This document shows positions 1-6,356 of a stretch of DNA of 8,601 nt, piece by piece. The translations under genes and the position numbers were made by a program. The DNA comes from an uncultured Clostridium sp. (GTDB lineage Bacteria; Bacillota; Clostridia; Lachnospirales; Lachnospiraceae): the NCBI GenBank assembly GCA_900553925.1, contig USFH01000090.1:1-8601 (forward strand). The letters are read 5' to 3'. How positions within the stretch are numbered: position 1 is the first letter of the stretch; each line of letters begins with the position of its first letter. The notes under the pieces are model-generated. The model ran no database searches. It saw only the letters and a program-made list of their open reading frames with translations, and had not been told where the DNA came from.

Positions 1-771
1 CTCATCCTTACGGAGAAGACCGTGATCTACAAATACGCAGGTAAGCTGTTTGCCGATTGCTCTGGAAAGCAGTCCTGCTGCCACAGAGGAATCAACTCCG
101 CCTGAAAGCGCAAGAAGTACTCTTCCGTCCCCAACTTTTTCACGGATTTCCTGGATGGTATTTTCAACAAATGCATCCATCTTCCATGTTCCGGCACATC
201 CGCAGACTTCGTAGATGAAGTTATGGAGCATCTTTGTACCTTCCTGTGTATGAAGAACTTCTGGATGGAACTGGATTGCATAGAGATTCTTTTCTGCACA
301 CTCTGCTGCTGCCACTGGACAGTCTGCTGTATGTGCAATTATCTTAAATCCTGGAGCAACCTGTGAAATGTAGTCAAAATGGCTCATCCACACGATAGTC
401 TTTTCTGAAACATCTCCAAATAAAGCACTGCTCTTATCAACAAATGTCTCTGTCTTTCCATACTCTCTTACTGGAGCTTTCTCAACCTTGCCGCCAAGAA
501 CGTGCTGCATAAGCTGAGCACCATAACATAATCCAAGCACTGGAACACCAAGTTCAAAAAGCTCTTTAGTACAAGTAGGTGCACCTTCTTCATAGCAGCT
601 ATTTGGACCACCTGTAAGGATAATTCCTTTAGGGTTCATCGCCTTAATCTGCTCAAGAGGTGTTTTGTAAGAATATATCTCACAATATACGTTACATTCA
701 CGGACACGACGTGCAATCAACTGGTTGTACTGACCACCAAAATCAAGCACGATAATCATTTCCTTATTCAT
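1..771 (-). CDS. guaA: GMP synthase (glutamine-hydrolysing), N-terminal 257 residues, cut by the window edge
   Basis: This enzyme amidates XMP to GMP using glutamine and ATP, the last step of de novo guanine nucleotide synthesis in the cytoplasm. The class I glutamine amidotransferase domain covers about residues 5-195. Its nucleophile is Cys82 in GLCYGAQ, and the other triad members are His169 and Glu171 in QFHPE. The ATP pyrophosphatase domain begins near residue 200 with the P-loop SGGVDSS at 223-229, and the visible part stops just after FVDHGLLRK. About half of the usual roughly 510-520 residues is present; the rest lies beyond the left edge. The start ATG at 769-771 is preceded by the Shine-Dalgarno sequence AAGGGAG. 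A terminator separates it from the ctp gene upstream, so it is probably its own transcription unit. The 90-bp upstream gap has no visible room for a purine riboswitch. No damage is seen. Confidence 0.97.
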   Translation of the reverse strand, partial: MNKEMIIVLDFGGQYNQLIARRVRECNVYCEIYSYKTPLEQIKAMNPKGIILTGGPNSCYEEGAPTCTKELFELGVPVLGLCYGAQLMQHVLGGKVEKAPVREYGKTETFVDKSSALFGDVSEKTIVWMSHFDYISQVAPGFKIIAHTADCPVAAAECAEKNLYAIQFHPEVLHTQEGTKMLHNFIYEVCGCAGTWKMDAFVENTIQEIREKVGDGRVLLALSGGVDSSVAAGLLSRAIGKQLTCVFVDHGLLRKDE

Positions 772-817
772 GTGCGTCTCCCTTCTTCTCTTAATTTATT
801 GTTCTATTCTATAAGAA

Positions 818-858
818 AATAAGCAAGAGTCCTATCTTCTGATAAACCCCTGCTTATT
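818..858 (-). terminator. Rho-independent terminator after the ctp gene
   Basis: On the minus strand, four bases after the ctp stop codon, an arm beginning AATAAGCAGGGG pairs with one ending CTCTTGCTTATT. The stem is about 18 bp with G-U pairs, one bulged A and the tetraloop AGAA. It is followed by a T-rich stretch (TTCTTATAG). The tail is not a pure T-run, so some read-through into guaA is possible. It plausibly closes the cdaR-like/ftsEX/M23/ctp operon. Confidence 0.75.
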
Positions 859-861
859 ATA

Positions 862-2127
862 CTAATTATTCAGCATCTCTGCAATAACTTCCTGCGCTTT
901 TTGTAACTGCGTATCATCTGCGCGGTCAATATTGACTGCAGATGCCTTTCCATCCGGAAGTTCAACCTCATAATCCGGTGTAATACCCTTCTTGTGGATA
1001 TCATTTCCGTTCGGTGTAAAATACTTTGCAATCGTAAGTTTCACAGCTGTTCCATCGGAAAGCGGAATGACTGACTGGACGATACCTTTACCGAATGTCG
1101 TTGTACCAACCAGCTTCGCCTTACCGGAATCCTGCATGGCACCGGAGAAGATCTCAGATGCGCTGGCACTGTTGCCATTCACAAGTACAACCAGCGGGAT
1201 ATCCACGCTGTGTTTGCCGCTATCCTTGTACTCTCCAATCACATTTCCATCCCGATCCTTCGTGGATACGATCACACCGTCATCCATGATGTAATCACAC
1301 ATATCGACAACGGCTGTCAGAAGTCCACCCGGATTGTCACGCAGATCAATGATTGCCGCCTTGGCGCCATTCGCCTGCACTTCGTCGATTGCATCCTCAA
1401 ATTCCTGCGCTGTATTGTCGTTAAACTGTGTGACCGCGATATATCCAACCTGATCATCCAGCATCTCGCTTTCTACCGTGTAATTTTCCACCGTACGACG
1501 CTCTACATCAAACTCCAAATAATCAGATTCCCCCTGGCGGTAAATCTTCAGATGTGCTTTCGTACCTTCCTCGCCGCGGATCATATCCACTACGACCGAA
1601 AGCTCCTGATCTGTAATTTCCGTGTCATCCACCTGAACTAAGATATCGCCTGCCTTAAGTCCCGCTTCTTCCGCCGGACTATCCTTGATTGGTCTCACAA
1701 TCTCGACACGCATGTCTGAATTCATCGTCACAACCGCACCGATACCGACATATTCGCCTGACGTATCTTCCTGCAGCTCTGCATACTCTTCCTTTGTATA
1801 ATAGACAGAATACGGATCATCCAGGCCATGCATGATTCCGTCATACAACGCTTCTTCCTGCTTATCACGGTCAACATCAAAATAATAATACTTATCAATC
1901 AGAGAATTAATCTCTGCTACCTTCTTATCCACCGCGCTGTCCTTCCACAGGTCCGATGCGACTACAGGCTCTGATGCGTCTGCCTGTGATGCGTCGGAAT
2001 CTGTCTGCACCTCGATGGACTCTCGTGTATTCTTCCTGGACTCGGTATTCTGACCACATCCGGCACACGCAATGGACAATGCAGCCGTCAGCACCAAAGT
2101 CACTAGTTTTTTCATAGTTTTCTTCAC
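862..2127 (-). CDS. S41-family C-terminal processing protease (CtpA/CtpB type), lipoprotein, with PDZ domain
   Basis: This is a serine protease of the tail-specific/CtpB family that acts outside the membrane. The N-terminus is a lipoprotein-like signal: lysines, then a hydrophobic stretch, then Cys21 and Cys24, either of which could be lipidated. A low-complexity Asp/Ser/Glu linker runs from about 26 to 60. A helical region (60-115) leads to a PDZ domain (about 115-205, with the ligand loop YVGIG at 126-130), then the S41 fold. The catalytic residues are visible: Ser322 in GNSASASE, Lys347 in FGKGIVQ and Gln351, with the same 25- and 4-residue spacing as in Bacillus CtpB. It therefore looks active. 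The 421-residue length is usual. The start is GTG at 2125-2127; the next ATG is four codons in, and an in-frame TAA lies three codons upstream of the GTG. It is the last gene of the ftsEX operon, 37 nt after the M23 gene, whose product is a plausible substrate. Confidence 0.93.
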   Translation of the reverse strand: MKKTMKKLVTLVLTAALSIACAGCGQNTESRKNTRESIEVQTDSDASQADASEPVVASDLWKDSAVDKKVAEINSLIDKYYYFDVDRDKQEEALYDGIMHGLDDPYSVYYTKEEYAELQEDTSGEYVGIGAVVTMNSDMRVEIVRPIKDSPAEEAGLKAGDILVQVDDTEITDQELSVVVDMIRGEEGTKAHLKIYRQGESDYLEFDVERRTVENYTVESEMLDDQVGYIAVTQFNDNTAQEFEDAIDEVQANGAKAAIIDLRDNPGGLLTAVVDMCDYIMDDGVIVSTKDRDGNVIGEYKDSGKHSVDIPLVVLVNGNSASASEIFSGAMQDSGKAKLVGTTTFGKGIVQSVIPLSDGTAVKLTIAKYFTPNGNDIHKKGITPDYEVELPDGKASAVNIDRADDTQLQKAQEVIAEMLNN

Positions 2128-2138
2128 AGTTACTTATA

Positions 2139-2147
2139 CTCTCCTTT
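2139..2147 (-). promoter_or_regulatory. Ribosome binding site for ctp, supporting a GTG start
   Basis: AAAGGAGAG on the minus strand lies 11 nt before the GTG at 2127 and 23 nt before the first ATG at 2115. The spacing to the GTG is slightly long but usable, while the ATG is too far away. This favours GTG initiation, possibly with modest efficiency. Confidence 0.6.
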
Positions 2148-2164
2148 ATATGATCACGCCTGCA

Positions 2165-3379
2165 CTATTGGAGATATGGCAGGGGATCAACATAACTACC
2201 GTTCACTCTGACTCCTAAATGGCAGTGTGGACCGGTTGAATTCCCGGTACTTCCCGCAAGCGCAATCACCTGCCCACGCGATACCGTCTGTCCTACACTT
2301 ACACAAATGCTTGAGTTGTGCATATAAGTTGTCGTCAAAGATGAGCTATGCGCAATCGTTACATAATTACCCATAGATCCGGAATAAGATGCCGCAATTA
2401 CCGTTCCAGCCTCGCATGCTACAATCGGCGTACCTGTCGGACATCCAATATCCAATCCCCGATGATATCTTGAACCAATACCTCCGGGGCTCTCTCTCGG
2501 CCCAAATTTGGAAGTAATCGTTCCACCGGATGATACCGGCCATTGCAGGCTTCCGCCCGTGTATGTAACATCAACATTGGTTGGCGCTGATGTTGTACTT
2601 CCGCTTCCCGCAGCTGCGGCCGCTGCTGCGGCGGCTGCTGCCTGCTGCTGTCTATAAGCTTCCTCTGCGGCTGCAATCGCCTGATCGGTTGCGGCAATAT
2701 CCTGCTCCAATTCAGCAATTGTTGACTCATAATCACCGATTGATGACTGATAATTCGCAACCTGGGTCTGCTTTCCTTCAATCATAACCTCAACAGCTGC
2801 CTTATTATCCTCGACCTCAAGCTTTACATCCTCAACTTCCTTCAGATCGCTCTCAAGACCGGCCTTTGTGTCAGCGATTGTCTGACGTGTCTCTACGAAT
2901 TCATCAAACATATTCTTATCATAAGAATATATCTGATCTGCATATTCTGTCTGATTGACAATATCTGAGATATCCGATGTAGAGAAGAGCACATCCAGAT
3001 AAGATGGATTACCATTCTCATACGAATACCGGATCCGTTCCTTCATCGCCTCATACTGTTGCTGTTCCTTCTCCTGCGCTGCCGCAAGTTCCGTCTGCTT
3101 CTGCTCAATATCCGATTCAAGCTGTGTCTGTCTGCCTTCGAGTTCTGTAATCTGGTTCGTATATTCTGTTACCTGTGCATCAAGCTCTTCAATTGCATCC
3201 AGAATCGATTTCTGTTCCGACTGCAGCTGTTCAAGCACAGCCTCTGCTTCTGCTTTCTTACTTTCTTTCTGATCTTTCTGATCCTTCAGGTCTGAGATGC
3301 TGGTTGCATTCACAGTAATACTCATGCTTCCGGCAACTACAAACGCAATCATTGCTCTGACAAGTTTCTTACACTTCAT
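2165..3379 (-). CDS. Secreted coiled-coil M23 (LytM/EnvC-like) peptidoglycan endopeptidase
   Basis: This is probably the cell-wall hydrolase controlled by FtsEX at division. The signal peptide is residues 1-25 with a likely cut after VNA. Two long heptad-rich coiled-coil segments (about 28-115 and 155-245) flank a hydrophobic region, SYLDVLFSTSDISDIVNQ (126-143), which resembles the hook segment of PcsB and related hydrolases. A QQQ stretch and a run of 11 alanines (247-257), then a Gly/Ser/Thr linker, lead to the M23 domain (about 275-404). The zinc ligands are His306 and Asp310 in HRGLD and His387 in HCH; the catalytic histidines are His354 and His385. All five are present, so it should be active, unlike the degenerate domain of E. 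coli EnvC. An HLH motif is more usual than HCH, but the changed residue is not a ligand. The start codon follows TAGGAGG, which overlaps the ftsX stop. The gap to ftsX is 11 nt, implying translational coupling. Confidence 0.93.
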   Translation of the reverse strand: MKCKKLVRAMIAFVVAGSMSITVNATSISDLKDQKDQKESKKAEAEAVLEQLQSEQKSILDAIEELDAQVTEYTNQITELEGRQTQLESDIEQKQTELAAAQEKEQQQYEAMKERIRYSYENGNPSYLDVLFSTSDISDIVNQTEYADQIYSYDKNMFDEFVETRQTIADTKAGLESDLKEVEDVKLEVEDNKAAVEVMIEGKQTQVANYQSSIGDYESTIAELEQDIAATDQAIAAAEEAYRQQQAAAAAAAAAAAGSGSTTSAPTNVDVTYTGGSLQWPVSSGGTITSKFGPRESPGGIGSRYHRGLDIGCPTGTPIVACEAGTVIAASYSGSMGNYVTIAHSSSLTTTYMHNSSICVSVGQTVSRGQVIALAGSTGNSTGPHCHLGVRVNGSYVDPLPYLQ

Positions 3380-3390
3380 GCTTTTACCTC

Positions 3391-4299
3391 CTAAACCTTC
3401 AAATGTTTTCTTGTTGTCAATATACTTCCAATCAGGCCAAGTCCGATGCCGATACCTGCGGACAGCGGAATCAGTACCGCGAAGATTTCCTTGACCGGCA
3501 CGAATGCAAACAGATTCTGTACCACAGAGAATCTTCCGATAATATACTGAATAACCGTATCATACATATAATAGACAAGTACAAGCGGAATCAGTGATCC
3601 AATCAATCCGATCACGATACCTTCCACGATAAACGGTGCTCTTACGAAGAAGTTCGTCGCACCGATCAGCTTCATGATTCCGATTTCTTCCTTCCGGACC
3701 GTAATACCGATTGTAATTGTATTGCTGATCAGGAATACAGAAACAAGAAGCAAAATGACAATAATGCCGACTGATGCATAGCTTACAACACTGTTTAACG
3801 CTGCCACGCCATCCGCTGTGACTTCCGAGCTCAGCACCTTACGTACGCCGGAAAGTCCTTTTAAATACTGTACAAATTCTGCCTGATTTGCAAGATCCTT
3901 CAATGTGATCTTATAGGATGCACTGTTCTTCAACGGGTTATCTCCCTGAAATGCATCGATTGCCGCCTGTGGATCGTCGAATTTCTCCTCCGCATACTGC
4001 TTCCATGCATCTTCAGCAGAAATATAATCCAATGTGTTCACTTCTTCGCGCAGACGGATCTGCTGTCCGATCATCGTAATATTTTCATCCGTAATTCCTT
4101 CATCGAAGAATACCGATATCGTAACCGTATTCTCCAGATCTGTCATTGCCGCACGGAAATTCACGATTACGCAATAGAAGATTCCGAGCAGGAACAAACA
4201 GGAAACAATCGTTCCGACGGATGCCAATGAGAACAATAGATTTCTTCTGATACTTTTTAAGCCCTGCCGGACACTATATAATAATGAACTAATCCTCAT
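3391..4299 (-). CDS. ftsX: Cell division ABC-transporter-like permease FtsX
   Basis: This is the membrane partner of FtsE. The complex does not transport a solute; it passes ATP-driven movement to cell-wall hydrolases outside. With the start used here the protein is 302 residues, normal for FtsX. The topology is typical. A cytoplasmic N-terminus is followed by TM1 (about 21-48), a large extracellular domain (about 50-170) that should bind the hydrolase, TM2 (about 173-200), the cytoplasmic motif VRKEEIGIMKLIGAT (201-215), TM3 (about 220-245), a second short loop and TM4 (about 270-295). The start is ATG at 4297-4299, chosen because AAAGGTGGG lies 7 nt upstream. An in-frame ATG at 4323 would add eight residues but has no good ribosome binding site. 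The gene overlaps the end of ftsE by 11 nt and is followed by the M23 gene after 11 nt. Confidence 0.95.
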   Translation of the reverse strand: MRISSLLYSVRQGLKSIRRNLLFSLASVGTIVSCLFLLGIFYCVIVNFRAAMTDLENTVTISVFFDEGITDENITMIGQQIRLREEVNTLDYISAEDAWKQYAEEKFDDPQAAIDAFQGDNPLKNSASYKITLKDLANQAEFVQYLKGLSGVRKVLSSEVTADGVAALNSVVSYASVGIIVILLLVSVFLISNTITIGITVRKEEIGIMKLIGATNFFVRAPFIVEGIVIGLIGSLIPLVLVYYMYDTVIQYIIGRFSVVQNLFAFVPVKEIFAVLIPLSAGIGIGLGLIGSILTTRKHLKV

Positions 4300-4978
4300 C
4301 GATATACCCACCTTTTTGCTCATCGCTGATTATTTCGCCATGCTTCAGCGTGACAACACGCTTCTTCATCATATTGACGATCTCTTTGTTATGCGTAACA
4401 ACGACAACCGTTGTTCCCTTCTTGTTGACATCCTCCAGAAGTCGCATAATCTCCCATGAATTCTTCGGATCCAGGTTACCCGTCGGCTCATCGGCAAGCA
4501 GAATCTCCGGTTTGTTCACCAGTGCACGGGCAAGTGCCACTCTCTGCTGCTCACCACCGGAAAGCTGCCTTGGGAATGACTTGTATTTGTCAGCCAGGCC
4601 AACCAGTGTCAGCATGGCAGGCACCTGTCTACGGATATACCGGCTTGGTGTCTCGACAACACGCTGTGCAAATGCTACATTCTCATACACCGTCCGGTCC
4701 TTGAGCAGCCGGAAGTTCTGGAATACAACACCGATCTTTCTCCGAATCTTCGGAATGTTCTTTCTCTTTAATTTGCTATAGTCGGTATTCGCAACCTTGA
4801 TCTTGCCGGAGGTTGGATCCATCTCCTTCAACAACAGCTTGATCAACGTTGTCTTACCAGATCCCGAAGAACCTACTATGAATACAAATTCACCTTTCTC
4901 TATCTTCAGGCTCACATCATTTAGGGCATACGTCTTACTTGCCGGATACCGCATCTTCACATGATCCAGTTCTAACAT
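4289..4978 (-). CDS. ftsE: Cell division ATP-binding protein FtsE
   Basis: This is the cytoplasmic ATPase of the FtsEX complex. The visible ABC motifs are Walker A GSSGSGKTT (36-44), Q-loop Gln87 in VFQNFRLL, signature LSGGEQQRVALARAL (139-153), Walker B ILLADEP with Glu164, D-loop GNLD and H-loop His196 in VVTHN. The sequence NFRLLKDRTVYENVAFA after the Q-loop is characteristic of FtsE as opposed to other small ABC ATPases such as LolD. The length of 229 residues is normal. The tail after about residue 215 is charged and carries the ribosome binding site for ftsX. The ATG follows AAGGAG with 8-9 nt spacing. It lies 58 nt after the cdaR-like gene with no terminator between them, so the two are likely cotranscribed. 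Confidence 0.96.
   Translation of the reverse strand: MLELDHVKMRYPASKTYALNDVSLKIEKGEFVFIVGSSGSGKTTLIKLLLKEMDPTSGKIKVANTDYSKLKRKNIPKIRRKIGVVFQNFRLLKDRTVYENVAFAQRVVETPSRYIRRQVPAMLTLVGLADKYKSFPRQLSGGEQQRVALARALVNKPEILLADEPTGNLDPKNSWEIMRLLEDVNKKGTTVVVVTHNKEIVNMMKKRVVTLKHGEIISDEQKGGYIDED
4307..4315 (-). promoter_or_regulatory. Ribosome binding site for ftsX inside the ftsE 3' end
   Basis: AAAGGTGGG on the minus strand is 7 nt before the ATG at 4299. It selects the shorter 302-residue FtsX over the upstream in-frame ATG at 4323, which lies before this site. Confidence 0.65.
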
Positions 4979-5036
4979 CTTACTATCTCCTTGTACATTT
5001 CTTTGTGTCTGTCATCTGTCAGGCGCAAAACCTTAA

Positions 5037-6125
5037 TTAATACTCCAGCGATTCCATGTACTTCATATACTTTACGACCATAAGCGCAATCTTGAATGTG
5101 ATTGCATCCTCAAACACGCGGAGGTCAAGTCCTGTACTCTTCTGAAGCTTATCCAACCGGTAAACCAGTGTGTTACGATGAATATAAAGCTGACGGGAAG
5201 TCTCGGACACGTTCAGACTGTTCTCGAAGAACTTATTGATCGTCGACAATGTCTCCTCGTCGAATTCATCCGGTGATTTACCATCAAAAATCTCCTTAAT
5301 AAACATCTTGCAAAGCGGAAGCGGAAGCTGATAAATCAACCGTCCAATTCCAAGGTTGCTATATGCAATGATCTTTCTGTCGCTATAGAAGATCTTGCCT
5401 ACATCGAGCGCAAGCTTTGCTTCCTTGTAAGAACGGGATACTTCCTTGATCTCATTTACAATTGTTCCATATGCAACATTAACTGAGGACATCGCTTCTG
5501 TATTCAGCATATCCACAATGACCTTTGCGGTCTTCCGCATATCCTCGTATGTCTCACTCGGTTTCACTTCTTTCACAAGAATAATATTCTTCTCATCCAC
5601 AGCTGTGATGAAATCTTTCGTCTTGCTGGAGAAAAGTGTCCGTACTGTCTCCAATGCATTCGTATCTTTCTCTGTCTTCGTCTCGATAATAAACACAATC
5701 CGCTTCACATCCGTCTCGATGTGCAGCTTCTTGGCACGATTGTAAATATCTACCAGCAACAGATTATCCAAAAGCAGATTCTTAATAAAGTTATCCTTGT
5801 CAAAACGTTCCTTGTACGCCACAAGCAGGTTCTGTATCTGGAAGGTTGCCATCTTCCCGATCATATATACATCCTCAGCATCCCCCTTCGCCAGGATTAC
5901 GTATTCCAATTCATTCTCATCGTACACCTTGAAGAACTGAAATCCGCGGATTACCTGACTATCCGCCGCCGATTCAGAAAACTTCACAACCTCATCTTCA
6001 TACTCTTCCATGCCTCGCATCGTCGTTGCAAGTATCTTTCCTTCTGTATCCATCACACATAATTCTACTCTGGTGATTGATTTGATACCTGCGACCGTAT
6101 CCTGCAGTATCTGATTCGAAATCAT
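5037..6125 (-). CDS. CdaR/PucR-family transcriptional regulator-like protein
   Basis: This is a 362-residue cytoplasmic protein ending in a PucR-type helix-turn-helix. Residues about 302-336 read SETSRQLYIHRNTLVYRLDK and continue with STGLDLR, a strong match to the HTH_30 consensus (HRNTLxYRLxK). The N-terminus (about 1-110) resembles the ligand-sensing domain of sugar-diacid regulators: it has ILQDTVAGI followed by a VMDTEGKILATT motif. The middle (about 140-250) fits the degenerate GGDEF-like domain that normally precedes the helix-turn-helix in CdaR proteins. Characterised relatives respond to small metabolites such as sugar diacids or purine catabolites, but no catabolic genes are nearby. 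The gene stands first in the ftsEX unit behind a strong promoter, so autoregulation or a signal input to division is possible. The ATG at 6123-6125 follows AGGGGTGG. The family is secure; the ligand and targets are unknown. Confidence 0.88.
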   Translation of the reverse strand: MISNQILQDTVAGIKSITRVELCVMDTEGKILATTMRGMEEYEDEVVKFSESAADSQVIRGFQFFKVYDENELEYVILAKGDAEDVYMIGKMATFQIQNLLVAYKERFDKDNFIKNLLLDNLLLVDIYNRAKKLHIETDVKRIVFIIETKTEKDTNALETVRTLFSSKTKDFITAVDEKNIILVKEVKPSETYEDMRKTAKVIVDMLNTEAMSSVNVAYGTIVNEIKEVSRSYKEAKLALDVGKIFYSDRKIIAYSNLGIGRLIYQLPLPLCKMFIKEIFDGKSPDEFDEETLSTINKFFENSLNVSETSRQLYIHRNTLVYRLDKLQKSTGLDLRVFEDAITFKIALMVVKYMKYMESLEY

Positions 6126-6165
6126 TCGTCCACCCCTATTCCTCGTTATGAATTATTAAAAATTC

Positions 6166-6183
6166 TGTAACAAAATTGTAACA
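6166..6183. repeat. Direct repeat TGTAACA x2 over the -10 box and start site
   Basis: TGTAACA occurs at 6166-6172 and again at 6177-6183, an 11-bp period of about one helical turn, with AAAT between. The pair covers the -10 box and the expected transcription start of the cdaR-like gene. This is where a repressor would bind, but no binding protein is known for it here. Confidence 0.45.
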
Positions 6184-6203
6184 TTTATACATCTTGCTGT
6201 CAA
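6175..6203 (-). promoter_or_regulatory. Sigma-A promoter of the cdaR-like/ftsEX operon
   Basis: On the minus strand the -35 box TTGACA (6198-6203) is a perfect consensus. It is separated by exactly 17 nt from the -10 box TACAAT (6175-6180), one base away from TATAAT. The expected transcription start is near 6167-6168, giving a leader of about 43 nt. The DNA upstream of -35 is AT-rich and could act as an UP element. It is the strongest promoter visible in the window. Confidence 0.85.
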
Positions 6204-6271
6204 TGCCAAATCATTTCCAATTATTTAACATTGCATACACTCACACAAAGTACATTTTACACGAAAAACGC

Positions 6272-6314
6272 AAAAAAAAAAAGAGGAAACGCATAATTTT
6301 ATGCATTTCCTCTT
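6272..6314 (-). terminator. Rho-independent terminator after the malK-like gene
   Basis: On the minus strand the arm AAGAGGAAATGCATAA pairs with TTATGCGTTTCCTCTT (6299-6314 and 6281-6296) through 16 bp with one wobble and a very short AT loop. The T-run extends to 11 Ts (6272-6282). It lies 42 nt past the stop codon. The A-run on the other strand is upstream of the stem, but no plus-strand gene is present to use it. Confidence 0.93.
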
Positions 6315-6356
6315 GAAAAATCACAATTTGTTCAAACTTTCGAACACGTATGTAGA

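Noticed and set aside
27..338. 103-codon open frame on the minus strand over guaA
   Set aside because: It lies in another frame of guaA, whose own frame carries full amidotransferase and P-loop motifs; this one has no family motif.
772..817. Promoter for guaA
   Set aside because: TAGAAT could be a -10 box, but no acceptable -35 box lies 16-18 nt upstream, so I did not annotate it. A purine riboswitch was also considered, but the gap is too short and is mostly occupied by the terminator.
992..1641. Plus-strand open frames antisense to ctp
   Set aside because: They are shadows of the ctp reading frame, without ribosome binding sites or recognisable motifs.
2419..2781. 120-codon minus-strand frame inside the M23 gene
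   Set aside because: It is rich in Arg, Gln and Pro, as expected from frame-shifted reading of the Ala/Gln coiled-coil region; it has no independent support.
4300..4323. Longer FtsX start at 4323 (eight extra residues)
   Set aside because: It has no Shine-Dalgarno sequence at the right distance, whereas the ATG at 4299 has AAAGGTGGG 7 nt upstream.
4350..4781. 143-codon plus-strand frame antisense to ftsE
   Set aside because: It is a shadow of the strongly conserved ftsE frame, with no motif or start signal.
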